Of a stretch of DNA of 64,000 nt, positions 25,459 to 34,101 are shown in pieces; the first letter of the stretch is position 1, and each line of letters opens with the position of its first letter. The notes beneath the pieces are model-generated. The model ran no database searches. It was not told where the DNA came from and saw nothing but the letters and a program-made list of their open reading frames with translations. The DNA is from Puniceibacterium sediminis (GTDB taxonomy: Bacteria; Pseudomonadota; Alphaproteobacteria; Rhodobacterales; Rhodobacteraceae), in contig NZ_FZNN01000018.1 in NCBI RefSeq assembly GCF_900188035.1, positions 19,632-83,631 on the forward strand. Reading direction: 5' to 3'. The position numbers and the translations under genes were made by a program.

Positions 25459-26787
25459 ATGAAAATTGCAATGATCGGTACCGGCTACGTCGGCCTTGTT
25501 TCTGGGGTCTGCTTCTCGGATTTTGGCCACGATATTATCTGTGTCGACAAGGACCCCCGCAAGATAGAGATGCTTGAGCGCGGCGAAGTGCCTATCTTCG
25601 AACCCGGCCTCGATCAGCTCATGGCCAAGAATGTCGAAGCCGGCCGGTTGACCTTTACCATGGACCTGGCCAGCGCGGTCGAGGGCGCCGATGCGGTATT
25701 CATCGCCGTGGGCACACCCACCCGGCGCGGGGACGGTCACGCTGATCTGACCTATGTCATGGCCGCAGCCGAAGAGATCGCCAAGGTCGCCAAGGACTAT
25801 GTGGTGATCGTCACGAAATCCACCGTGCCGGTGGGCACCAACCGCAAGGTGCGCGACGTGGTCGCCGCTGCCAACCCCGATCTCGACTTCGATGTCGCCT
25901 CGAACCCCGAATTCCTGCGCGAAGGGGCGGCCATCGACGACTTCATGAAACCCGACCGCGTGGTTGTGGGCGTGCAGTCCGACCGTGCCGCACAGGTCAT
26001 GGCCGATATCTATCGCCCGCTCTATCTGCGCGACTTCCCGATCGTCACCACCGATCTGGAATCCGCCGAAATGATCAAATACGCTGCCAACGCATTCCTT
26101 GCGACCAAGATCACCTTCATCAACGAAATCGCCGCCCTGTGCGAAAAGGTCGGTGCGGATGTGAAGCAGGTCAGCCGCGGCATGGGCATGGACGGGCGCA
26201 TCGGTAACAAGTTTCTGCATGCCGGCCCCGGCTATGGTGGATCCTGTTTCCCCAAGGATACCAAGGCGCTGGCCCGGATTGGCCAAGAGCATGCCATCCC
26301 GATGCAGATCACCGAGGCGGTGATCAAGGTCAACGAAGAGGTCAAGCGCCGGATGATCGACAAGCTGCGCGATCTCTGCGGCGGGTCCTTCAACGGCAAG
26401 ACGATTGCGGTTCTGGGCGTCACCTTCAAACCCAACACCGACGATATGCGCGATGCGCCCAGCCTAACCATTGTGCCCGCGCTGGTGGGCGGCGGAGCCA
26501 AGGTGCGTGTCTGCGATCCCCAAGGCCGCCATGAAGGCGAGGCACTCCTGCCCGGAGTCACTTGGATCGAGGATGCATATACCGCCAGCGAGGGTGCCGA
26601 TCTGCTGGTGATCCTGACCGAATGGAATGAATTCCGCGCGCTTGATCTCAAGCGGATCTCCACTGGCATGGCCACGCCCCATATGGCCGACCTGCGCAAC
26701 GTCTATTCAGCCGAAGATGCCGGGGCTGCGGGCTTTTCCTGCTACGACAGCATCGGGCGCGCGGCCCTGGGTGGCAGCGCTGCGTGA
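25459..26787 (+). CDS. ugd: UDP-glucose 6-dehydrogenase
   Basis: This 442-residue protein oxidises UDP-glucose twice with NAD+ to give UDP-glucuronate. The N-terminal GTGYVG (residues 7-12) is the NAD-binding loop. The catalytic Cys263 sits in GPGYGGSCFPKD, and FIAVGTPT and LGVTFKPNTDDMRDAPS are family marks. GDP-mannose dehydrogenase is the main alternative, but overall it resembles TuaD/Ugd. The gene has its own 282-bp upstream gap and a GGAG ribosome site. UDP-GlcA would add acidic residues to the polymer. Confidence 0.9.
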   Translation: MKIAMIGTGYVGLVSGVCFSDFGHDIICVDKDPRKIEMLERGEVPIFEPGLDQLMAKNVEAGRLTFTMDLASAVEGADAVFIAVGTPTRRGDGHADLTYVMAAAEEIAKVAKDYVVIVTKSTVPVGTNRKVRDVVAAANPDLDFDVASNPEFLREGAAIDDFMKPDRVVVGVQSDRAAQVMADIYRPLYLRDFPIVTTDLESAEMIKYAANAFLATKITFINEIAALCEKVGADVKQVSRGMGMDGRIGNKFLHAGPGYGGSCFPKDTKALARIGQEHAIPMQITEAVIKVNEEVKRRMIDKLRDLCGGSFNGKTIAVLGVTFKPNTDDMRDAPSLTIVPALVGGGAKVRVCDPQGRHEGEALLPGVTWIEDAYTASEGADLLVILTEWNEFRALDLKRISTGMATPHMADLRNVYSAEDAGAAGFSCYDSIGRAALGGSAA

Positions 26788-26851
26788 CAGCGCAACATTC
26801 TGCACATAAGCTCCTTTTGGGCCCACTCTCCCAAGGTCCAGAAGGACATCC

Positions 26852-29239
26852 ATGACCGCCCCCAAGCCGCCGCTGATCCTAGTTGTCATGGCCGTCTACC
26901 GGCCGAAACCCGACCAGTTGCGCGCGCAGCTGGCCTCTATCAAGACGCAAAGCCATCAGGAGCGGCATCTGGTGGCGGTGATTGCCGATATGCAATCCGC
27001 CGATCTGGTGTGCGGCCTCGCTGCACAGCTTGATCTGCCCTGCACCTGCGTGCCCTGCGATGCCGAGCTTGACGCCGTACGCGCGGTCGAAGCCGGGCTG
27101 GCGAACGCGCTGGACCTGATCCCGGTGCTGAATACCCAGGGCGATCCGGAACCATTGATCGCCCTGTCGGATCAGGATGATATCTGGCACCCCGACCGGC
27201 TGGCGCGCGGGGTGGCTGCACTGACCGACAGCCCAGCCCAGATGGTACATTCTGATGCCCGACTGGTGGGACCGGATGGCGCGGCGCAGACACATGGCTC
27301 GATGTTTCGTTTTGAGCGTCGCCATCGCCATCCCGGCCTGCGCGGGTTACTCTATCGCAACAACATCACCGGTATGACGCTGACCATGCGAGCGCGGGTG
27401 GCGCGCATCGCCCTGCCCTTTCCACCGCAGTCGGGGGTGCATTACTACCATGACCTATGGCTCGGGCTGATCGCGGCGGCCACGGGAGGCGTCGGGCTGA
27501 TCGGCGCAAAACTTGTCGACTATCGTCAGCACGGCGCCAATGCCATCGGCGCCGTGGACCGGCAGAAAGGCTGGCTGCGCGCTGGAAAACGGCATCTGCC
27601 GAATGGCATGTGGATCCGCCACGAGGCCGCCGCCTATGCGCTGGCCCGCTATTTGGCCCAGTCCGCCCACAATCGGATCAGCGATGCGGTGGATGACGGG
27701 CGGCTGCCCGCCGGGGATGCCCAGGCGCGGGCGCTGCGGCCCTATCTGGGCCGTATGGACGGGGCGGCAACCCATCTGTGGGACAGCGCGAAACTGGCGC
27801 TCAGCGGCCATCTGGCGCTGGCGCGCATCGCGGGTGGCTTTGCCGTGGTCAATCTGGGCCGCGCGGCCTGGATCCTGCGCGAGGCGTTGGGACCGGGACG
27901 AGACAAGGCGATAGGCGATTTTGATACACGGCTCTATTCCATGGCACCCGGTATCGCACCGAAACCACCCCGGGCCGCCATCGCCCGGGTCCTGAAACCA
28001 GTGGAGCACGACAGGCTGATTGATCAGCGCAAGGTGCCGCGCTGGCACCCGCAATTCGACGCCCCTGCTCCGGCGCTGACAGTGATGGTGCCAACGCTCA
28101 ACCCGACCGAGATCTTTGCCGGCATCGTCACCGCATTGGATATTGGGCTGGGGCTGGCGGCACGGGGGTTCCATGTGCGCTTTGTCGCCACGGACCTGCC
28201 GGTCTCATCCCCCGCTGTCTCGCGCAGCTTCGTGCTGCAGCGCCAGCCCGGGCTGGCGGCCGAGGCCGCCGCGCGCGTCTCGCTTCAGTGTGGCGTGCGG
28301 GGGGGCCAGTTGTCAGCCCACCGGGGTGATGTTTTTCTCGCCACCGCTTGGTGGAGCGCGCATCTGGCCGATAGGCTGATCCGCGACCATGGCTATTCCC
28401 AAAGCCGGTTTCTTTATCTCCTTCAGGATTTCGAGCCGAATTTCTACGCTTGGGGATCGGACTGTGCCGATGCCATGGCAAGTTATGACTTCGATTTCGA
28501 ACCAGTGTTCAACACCACCCTGCTGCGCGACTACTTTGCACAGCAGGGATTTGGCTTTGCGACCGGGGATACGCTGGCCTTTCACCCGGCCATCGACATT
28601 GCGCGCTACGCGGCGGGCGCGCGCCGCGACACAACCGGGCCGCGCCGTCTGGCGCTTTATGGCCGCCCCGAAGTGGCGCGCAACATGTACCCCACCGCGA
28701 TCGAGGCACTGTCGCGCTTTATCGAGACCGAAAAACTGGGACCGCAGGACATCGCCCCGGTGTCTGTCGGTCTGCGCCATGATCCGGTGCGCCTGCCCGG
28801 CGGCGTGCTGCTGGAAAGCCTGGGCAAGCTGCCATGGGAGGATTACCCCAACTATCTGCTGGGCACCGATCTGGGTCTGTCGCTGATGTATTCCCCACAC
28901 CCCAGCCATCCGCCTATCGAAATGGCGGCCTCGGGCGTACGGGTTGTGACCAACCATTTTGGCCCCAAGGATCTGAGCACACTCACCCCCGCGATCCTGT
29001 CGGCGCCAGCCACCGCCCCTGCCCTGGCCGCGGCCCTGTCGCAGGCATGGCACAGCGGCCCTGTCACAGCCACTGATCGCGCCATCGACCTCACCACACT
29101 TGGATTGTCGCCAGAGGTGATGATCGACGGGCTGGCAGAGCGGCTGGGCCGGATGCTGTCCTGCACGCCGACGGCCAAGCTGCACCGCGCCCCCCAATCG
29201 GTACAACCTTCCGACACGACTTCGGAGAAGGCCTCATGA
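26852..29239 (+). CDS. Two-domain glycosyltransferase: GT2 plus WsaF-like C-terminal domain
   Basis: This 795-residue protein has an N-terminal GT2 module (MAVYRPKPDQLRAQLASIKT, and SDQDDIW as DxD motif) to about residue 240, an alpha-helical link, and a C-terminal GT-B module from about 407 (VMVPTLNPTEIFAG, LYGRPEVARNMYPTAIEA, HPSHPPIEMAASG) resembling the rhamnosyltransferase WsaF. Such fusions build rhamnose-rich glycans. Its stop overlaps the next ATG (TCATGA). With the rml operon on the same replicon it likely adds rhamnose units, but the exact donors are unproven. Confidence 0.85.
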   Translation: MTAPKPPLILVVMAVYRPKPDQLRAQLASIKTQSHQERHLVAVIADMQSADLVCGLAAQLDLPCTCVPCDAELDAVRAVEAGLANALDLIPVLNTQGDPEPLIALSDQDDIWHPDRLARGVAALTDSPAQMVHSDARLVGPDGAAQTHGSMFRFERRHRHPGLRGLLYRNNITGMTLTMRARVARIALPFPPQSGVHYYHDLWLGLIAAATGGVGLIGAKLVDYRQHGANAIGAVDRQKGWLRAGKRHLPNGMWIRHEAAAYALARYLAQSAHNRISDAVDDGRLPAGDAQARALRPYLGRMDGAATHLWDSAKLALSGHLALARIAGGFAVVNLGRAAWILREALGPGRDKAIGDFDTRLYSMAPGIAPKPPRAAIARVLKPVEHDRLIDQRKVPRWHPQFDAPAPALTVMVPTLNPTEIFAGIVTALDIGLGLAARGFHVRFVATDLPVSSPAVSRSFVLQRQPGLAAEAAARVSLQCGVRGGQLSAHRGDVFLATAWWSAHLADRLIRDHGYSQSRFLYLLQDFEPNFYAWGSDCADAMASYDFDFEPVFNTTLLRDYFAQQGFGFATGDTLAFHPAIDIARYAAGARRDTTGPRRLALYGRPEVARNMYPTAIEALSRFIETEKLGPQDIAPVSVGLRHDPVRLPGGVLLESLGKLPWEDYPNYLLGTDLGLSLMYSPHPSHPPIEMAASGVRVVTNHFGPKDLSTLTPAILSAPATAPALAAALSQAWHSGPVTATDRAIDLTTLGLSPEVMIDGLAERLGRMLSCTPTAKLHRAPQSVQPSDTTSEKAS

Positions 29240-30069
29240 GCCGCCGGATATTGCTGCATATAGGCTCTCCCAAATGCGGATCGACCTACCTTCAACAGGT
29301 GATGCTGAAAAACGCCAAGGCTCTGGCCCTGCGTGGCATCCGCTATCCACACGACCGCCCTGCTGCACCGGACCATCCTGGCAACGCCGCTGATCTGGAC
29401 CAGATCGACCGCGCGGGGCTCGATGCGCTGTTCGCGGGCGGCGCGCACACCGTGGTGCTCAGCCACGAGGATCTTTACTCCCGTGCCGGTCTGGCCAAAC
29501 CATTGGCAGCCCTGGCCCGCGAGGATGGCACCACCGTACAGGTCCTGGCGTTTCTGCGCCCCTTCAGCGAATTCCTGTTTGGCGATTATTCACAATTCAT
29601 GAAGCAGCACTTCGAAACCTTCCTCGCCAAGCGCAAGCCCTATGGCGGTATGGATTTCCCCGCCTTCGTGCAGCGGCGCGTGCGCACGCTCAAACCATCC
29701 GCCTTCCTGACGAACTGGCAAAAGCAATTCCCGGACACCGCGATACGCGTCAGCAGCCACCGCGCCATGCGCAACGTGTTGGAGCATGAATTGGGAGCGG
29801 GGGCGGCGCTGGACTGGGAGGTGCCGCATCACAGCACCAATCCGTCCCTGCGTATGGAAGACTGCGACCGCATTACCGTCGCAATGCACGACCCTGCCGT
29901 AACGGACAGAGCTATTCGCAGCATGTTCCGCGCGGCATTTCGAAAGACACGCGCACCGGATAGCGGGCGCACGCCCGAACGCATCGCCCGGATCGAGGGT
30001 GCCTTTGCCGCAGAGAATACCGCCCTGCTGGAAAAATTCGGCTATGATAACCGGCTGCCCGAAAGCTAA
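29236..30069 (+). CDS. Sulfotransferase-like P-loop protein
   Basis: This 277-residue protein starts RILLHIGSPKCGSTYLQQVM, whose residues 8-18 match the PAPS 5'-phosphosulfate loop of sulfotransferases (K13, S16/T17). A central VLAFLRPFSEFLFGDYSQ has the arginine and serines expected for the 3'-phosphate site. It is shorter than the other copies and related to the protein encoded at 52076-53140. It overlaps the GT2/WsaF-like gene by four bases, and its end overlaps the convergent kpsT end by four bases. Sulfation of the glycan made by its upstream partner is the likely role. Confidence 0.7.
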   Translation: MSRRILLHIGSPKCGSTYLQQVMLKNAKALALRGIRYPHDRPAAPDHPGNAADLDQIDRAGLDALFAGGAHTVVLSHEDLYSRAGLAKPLAALAREDGTTVQVLAFLRPFSEFLFGDYSQFMKQHFETFLAKRKPYGGMDFPAFVQRRVRTLKPSAFLTNWQKQFPDTAIRVSSHRAMRNVLEHELGAGAALDWEVPHHSTNPSLRMEDCDRITVAMHDPAVTDRAIRSMFRAAFRKTRAPDSGRTPERIARIEGAFAAENTALLEKFGYDNRLPES

Positions 30070-30749
30070 CCTGCCGCGATGGTGTCCGGGTGGGGCCTGC
30101 GCATCAGCGCCTTATAAAAGGCAATGCCATCGTCCACATTATTAAAGCGTCTCAGCCGACCTTTTTCCAGCACGTATACTTTGGAGCACATGCGTTTCAC
30201 CTGGCCCAGCGAATGGGTGATCATGATCACCCCGCTGGTACGCATCCGTTCATGGAACAGGGCCTCGCTCTTGGCCTTGAAGGCAGCATCTCCCACCGCC
30301 ATCACCTCGTCTACCAGATAGGTGTCGAACCGCAGCCCCATGGATACGCCAAACGCCAGCCGCGACCGCATCCCCGAGGAATAAGTGCGGATTGGCAGGC
30401 GGAAGTGCTGGCCCAGCTCTGCGAACCCCTCAACAAAATCGACCAGCTCGTCGGTGTCCACGCCGTAGACCCGTCCGATGAAGCGGGCGTTCTGCAACCC
30501 CGTGAGATCGCCGTTGAAAGATCCGGCAAACCCGACCGGCCAGGATATTGTCCCCGTTGAGAGGACTTCGCCACTGTCCGGTTCCGTCGCGCCGGACAGC
30601 ATCTGCATCAGGGTCGACTTTCCTGCCCCGTTACGCCCCAGGATCGCCACGGAAGCCCCGCTGGGAAAGACTGCATTGAGATTGTCCGCCACCATCTTGC
30701 GTCGCCCGTCCAGCACAAAGGTCTTACACAGGTTACGCAGTTGGATCAT
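30066..30749 (-). CDS. kpsT: Capsule polysaccharide ABC exporter, ATP-binding protein
   Basis: This 227-residue ATPase belongs to the KpsT/CtrD family that energises export of finished capsule chains. Walker A is GRNGAGKST at residues 38-46, the signature is YSSGMRSRL, and Walker B ends in YLVDEVMAVGD. KpsT-type proteins have exactly this short size without extra domains. It follows kpsE on the same strand with a 16-bp gap; the membrane partner KpsM is encoded divergently beyond kpsE. Confidence 0.93.
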   Translation of the reverse strand: MIQLRNLCKTFVLDGRRKMVADNLNAVFPSGASVAILGRNGAGKSTLMQMLSGATEPDSGEVLSTGTISWPVGFAGSFNGDLTGLQNARFIGRVYGVDTDELVDFVEGFAELGQHFRLPIRTYSSGMRSRLAFGVSMGLRFDTYLVDEVMAVGDAAFKAKSEALFHERMRTSGVIMITHSLGQVKRMCSKVYVLEKGRLRRFNNVDDGIAFYKALMRRPHPDTIAAG

Positions 30750-30765
30750 CCGGTCGATCCCCGCT

Positions 30766-32004
30766 TCAGCGCCTGTCGCGCAGCGAATAATAGATCATTG
30801 CCGCGATCGACCACGAGATCAGCAAAAAGCCCCCGATGGTGAACATCAGCACGAACCGGCGCGGATACTCTGCCGTCTGCGCCAGGGTCGGGGCCACGTA
30901 GCTCGCCAGATAGCGCGACTGGCGCTGTGCCTTTGCCATAGCATCATTGCGCGCCGCCAGTGCCGCGAGAAAGCTTTTCTCGGCGAATTCACGATCCATC
31001 TCCAGCCCCTCGTATTCCTCGAGCAGGGTGGCATACGCCGCATCGCCGCTAACCTGGTCCGCAGCCGACCCGACAAGGCCGTTCACGCTGCCACCAAACT
31101 GACTGCGCTGCTCGACGACCTGCTTGCGGATCGCCTCGATCCGGCCGTCCAGCTGCGTCACCCGCGGATCAGAGACGCTGGTGGCAGCGTCCAGCAGGGT
31201 CTGGCGCGACACCAGTTCGTCGGCCAGCTGGCTCTGCAGCGCGTTGACCACTCCCATCTGCCCCTGGATATCGGCTAGGGGATCAATCATCCCGGTGCGG
31301 TTGCGAAACGCCGTGGTGGCTTGGCGCGCCTGCTTGAGCCGCTCCTGGGCACGCTGCAGATCTCCCTCGGCATAGCGCGTGGCATCGGCCCGTGCGATGG
31401 TCGAGAGCGTGTTGATCATCGCGCTGCTTTCGTCAAAGATCGTCGTGGCCACGGCCGTGGCGTCGGCGGGATCGAAGGCTAGGACCCGCACCTCGATCAG
31501 GCTCGAACCCCGATCATAGAAGACCTTGACCATGCGCTGCCAGTAGGTCCAGAGCGCCTCAATCCGGGCATCCTCGCCTAGGGCAAAGACCGGATCTCCC
31601 GGCACAGTATAGATTTCGCGCAGGTCCAGCCGCGCACTTACGGCGCGCACCATCTGCTGGCTCTGGATATATTCATAAAGGATGTCCGTATCGGACGAGG
31701 AGGACCCCGAAAGCCCGGCGACCCCCCCCAGAAATGCGAGTGTCGAACCGACCTCTTCGGTGCGCACGGCAAAGCCGACCTTGCTGGCAAACTGGTCGTG
31801 GGCGACGGTGAAGAGATACCAGCCCGTCGCCACAAGCGGGATCACCACCCATAGCACAAAGCTCAGCATCAGCAGCCGGTGACGGCGCCGGACGCGTGTG
31901 GGGCCTGCAGCTGGGCGCGGGGCAGCATCCTGCCGTCCCTGCGGCACAGTGGCCGAGGTGCTGTCGCTCCCTGGGATCGCGTGTTTCAAAATAGGCCTCT
32001 TCAA
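30766..32004 (-). CDS. kpsE: Capsule polysaccharide export inner-membrane protein (KpsE/CtrB)
   Basis: The 412-residue frame has the layout of polysaccharide co-polymerase type 3 proteins: a cytoplasmic start, a membrane helix near 45-65 (SFVLWVVIPLVATGWYLF), a long periplasmic part with coiled coils, and a second helix near 385-405. It would link the KpsMT exporter to the outer membrane. The start is doubtful: the longest frame begins at TTG 32004 without a good ribosome site, and the first in-frame ATG is within the first membrane helix. KpsD, the outer-membrane partner, is not in the window. Confidence 0.85.
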   Translation of the reverse strand: MKRPILKHAIPGSDSTSATVPQGRQDAAPRPAAGPTRVRRRHRLLMLSFVLWVVIPLVATGWYLFTVAHDQFASKVGFAVRTEEVGSTLAFLGGVAGLSGSSSSDTDILYEYIQSQQMVRAVSARLDLREIYTVPGDPVFALGEDARIEALWTYWQRMVKVFYDRGSSLIEVRVLAFDPADATAVATTIFDESSAMINTLSTIARADATRYAEGDLQRAQERLKQARQATTAFRNRTGMIDPLADIQGQMGVVNALQSQLADELVSRQTLLDAATSVSDPRVTQLDGRIEAIRKQVVEQRSQFGGSVNGLVGSAADQVSGDAAYATLLEEYEGLEMDREFAEKSFLAALAARNDAMAKAQRQSRYLASYVAPTLAQTAEYPRRFVLMFTIGGFLLISWSIAAMIYYSLRDRR

Positions 32005-32024
32005 CTGCGCCGCCGGGCCATCCC

Positions 32025-32076
32025 GCGTTAATCTTTTATTATCCGAGTTTGCGTTAATAATTCCTTATCGAAGATG
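32025..32076. promoter_or_regulatory. Two 26-bp spaced copies of GCGTTAAT-N2-TT-N2-TTATC
   Basis: The motif occurs at 32025 and again at 32051 in the 92-bp gap between divergent kpsE and kpsM. Spacing is 26 bp. Each contains TTAA-N7-TTAT, one mismatch from a CtrA box. A similar pair with the same 26-bp spacing occurs near 48118-48159, in reverse orientation, upstream of a large glycosyltransferase gene. Confidence 0.5.
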
Positions 32077-32096
32077 AGGAAAAGCCAATCACTGCC

Positions 32097-32915
32097 ATGA
32101 ACCAGCCTGCGCCCCTCTCGCTTCCCTCCCAACGCGCGCGCCCGCCGCACCGGCGGTTCGTGACATTGCGCGTGATCGTGGCGCTGATGCTGCGTGAGAT
32201 GTCGACCACGTATGGTCGCTCGGCGCTGGGGTATCTCTGGGCCATTCTCGAACCCGTTCTCGGGATCATGTTGATGACGTTGATCTTTTCCATGGCCTTC
32301 AGAACCCCCAGACTCGGCACCAGCTTTCCGCTGTTCTTTGCCTCAGGGGTCCTCCCGTTCATGGCCTATATGGATATATCGAGCAAGCTGGCCGCATCGC
32401 TCAAGTTTTCGAGCAAGCTGCTGTTCTATCCCGGCGTCACCTTTGTGGATGCGATGATTGCGCGCGTCCTACTGAATACGATGACCCAGATCCTGATTTC
32501 GGGGCTGGTCTTTATCGGCATCCTGGTGGCCTACGACGTTGACGTCATCCTGGACATTCCGGCTATCGCGCTTGGTTTTTTCATGGCACTTTCGGTGGCC
32601 GTCTCGGTGGGAACCCTGAACTGCTACCTGCTCTCGCTCTATCCTGTCTGGGAACGGGTCTGGGCAATCCTGAACCGGCCGATGTTCCTCATATCCTGCA
32701 TCCTGTTCACCTTTGAAACCATCCCGCTGCCCTATCGTGACTGGCTGTGGTGGAACCCCCTCGTGCATGTGGTGGGTCAGGTGCGCGGCGGGATCTATAC
32801 CACCTATGACCACAGCTATGTCTCACCGCTGTATGTCTTCGGTCTGTCATCGGCGATGCTAGCCTTTGGGCTGTTGCTGCTGCGCCGCTATCACCGCGAC
32901 ATCGTCAACATATGA
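32097..32915 (+). CDS. kpsM: Capsule polysaccharide ABC exporter, permease
   Basis: This 272-residue ABC-2 type permease has six predicted membrane helices. YGRSALGYLWAILEPVLGIM near residue 40 is the conserved N-terminal motif of KpsM/CtrC proteins, and the C-terminal WNPLVHVVGQVRGGIYTTYD also matches. It forms the membrane pore energised by KpsT. Transcribed divergently from kpsE-kpsT. Together the three make the inner-membrane part of a group 2/3 capsule exporter; kpsC and kpsS, which build the Kdo linker, are absent here. Confidence 0.93.
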   Translation: MNQPAPLSLPSQRARPPHRRFVTLRVIVALMLREMSTTYGRSALGYLWAILEPVLGIMLMTLIFSMAFRTPRLGTSFPLFFASGVLPFMAYMDISSKLAASLKFSSKLLFYPGVTFVDAMIARVLLNTMTQILISGLVFIGILVAYDVDVILDIPAIALGFFMALSVAVSVGTLNCYLLSLYPVWERVWAILNRPMFLISCILFTFETIPLPYRDWLWWNPLVHVVGQVRGGIYTTYDHSYVSPLYVFGLSSAMLAFGLLLLRRYHRDIVNI

Positions 32916-32956
32916 ACCTGCCGACGTGCCGCGGGGCAGGGGCAGGGGCAGGGATT

Positions 32957-32974
32957 TGTTTCGCACGCGAAACA
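32957..32974. promoter_or_regulatory. Putative parS: 18-bp palindrome next to parB
   Basis: TGTTTCGC-AC-GCGAAACA has perfect eight-base arms around a two-base centre and closely resembles chromosomal parS (TGTTTCACGTGAAACA). It lies 23 bp beyond the parB stop. A second palindrome abuts it directly. Confidence 0.65.
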
Positions 32975-32992
32975 TTTGACCATTTGGTCAAA
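32975..32992. promoter_or_regulatory. Second abutting 18-bp palindrome
   Basis: TTTGACCA-TT-TGGTCAAA has the same geometry (eight-base arms, two-base centre) and begins on the base after the parS-like site ends. The A-run to its right makes it a poor terminator for kpsM, and its T-run precedes rather than follows the hairpin when read from parB. Possibly a second binding site. Confidence 0.55.
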
Positions 32993-32996
32993 AAAA

Positions 32997-34067
32997 TTAA
33001 TCCACCTGCCGCCGCAACCACTGGGTCAGGGCGTGGCGCAGGTCTTCGGTCAGGGCTGCCCCAGACAGGGTCAGCGCGCCATTCCCGTGTTGGCGCAACC
33101 AGAGGTCAGGCGCCACCTCCTCGACCTCGTTCTGTGGTCTGCCCCCCTTTGGGGCGATGTTCTGCGGCACACCGGGCAAGGTGGAGACGGCCGGTGCCGC
33201 GACGACGGGGGCAGGGGAGGTGCCACCCCCTTCAGGCGCAGGTTGCGGCGTCAAGATCGACTGGACCACGGCCTGTTCTGCCTCTGGCGTGTCCGGGGCC
33301 GCCGCGTCAAGCGCATTACGCAACCGCCCGGCCAGTCCGGCATCATCCTCAAGCGCGTGTGACAGAGTCAGCCCCGTGCGTTCAGCCAAAGCCTGGGGAA
33401 AGCGCAGGCTGCCGTCCAGCGCCTGAACGATCCCCAGAAAGCTGCCGATCTTGGACCGCTTGGCGCGCGAGGCGGCGTGAAACAGCTGCTGCAGGGCCGC
33501 CTTCTGAGTATCAAAGACGCCCTGTTCGACCGCCTTCAGCACGATGCGGGCGCGTTCGTAATAGCTAAGACCGACGCGAATCTCGTTCTCCTCGACCATG
33601 GCGAGGTAGGCATCCGAGGCCTGATCGGGCCGGCGCAGCAGGGCCAGCACCTGGGTGAACCGCGCATCATTGGTCTGTTCGGCCAGTTGGCGCAGCGCCT
33701 GACAGCGCCGCCAGCCCGAGATCAGCCCATAACGCCCGCCCCCCAGATCGGCGACCTCAATCGGGGTCTGCTGGCCGCGCGCCAGCACAGAGGCGCGCAG
33801 CGATTCCATCTCGGCGTCCTCCACCACGATGCGGTCGCGCACCAGATAGCCCACATCGACAGCATCAAGCGGCAGTTCAAGGACCATGCGCCCCTCGGTA
33901 CGGGCACGGGTCAGGGTGTCGGCCATTTCTTCGAAAGCGGCGGTACTTGATGCGGCGCGGGCCACATCGGCAATGGGTGCCGCGCGGGCAAAGATGCCTG
34001 TGGGTTCTGTCGGCGTGTCGTCCAGATAAGTCGGGTTCGCGGGGGTAAGGCGTTTGCGCTTGGCCAT
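32997..34067 (-). CDS. parB: Plasmid partition protein ParB
   Basis: ATG 34067 (AAGGAG seven bases upstream) gives 356 residues; the preceding GTG is a weaker choice. The N-terminal half has the ParB/Spo0J CTP-binding core: a DAVDVGYLVRDR strand, QQTPIEVADLGGGRYGLISG and GWRRCQALRQL. ENEIRVGLSYYERARIVLKA leads into the helix-turn-helix that binds parS. The C-terminal third is proline/alanine-rich and ends in a short domain for dimerisation. It follows parA on the same strand (34-bp gap), with a parS-like palindrome just downstream. It stabilises plasmid inheritance. Confidence 0.92.
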   Translation of the reverse strand: MAKRKRLTPANPTYLDDTPTEPTGIFARAAPIADVARAASSTAAFEEMADTLTRARTEGRMVLELPLDAVDVGYLVRDRIVVEDAEMESLRASVLARGQQTPIEVADLGGGRYGLISGWRRCQALRQLAEQTNDARFTQVLALLRRPDQASDAYLAMVEENEIRVGLSYYERARIVLKAVEQGVFDTQKAALQQLFHAASRAKRSKIGSFLGIVQALDGSLRFPQALAERTGLTLSHALEDDAGLAGRLRNALDAAAPDTPEAEQAVVQSILTPQPAPEGGGTSPAPVVAAPAVSTLPGVPQNIAPKGGRPQNEVEEVAPDLWLRQHGNGALTLSGAALTEDLRHALTQWLRRQVD

Positions 34068-34101
34068 CACATGGCTCCTTGGATGTGGTGGGGCAGGGGG
34101 G

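Noticed and set aside
32975..32992. Rho-independent terminator of kpsM or parB
   Set aside because: Read from kpsM the stem is followed by A's, and read from parB the T-run precedes the stem; geometry fits a protein-binding palindrome better.
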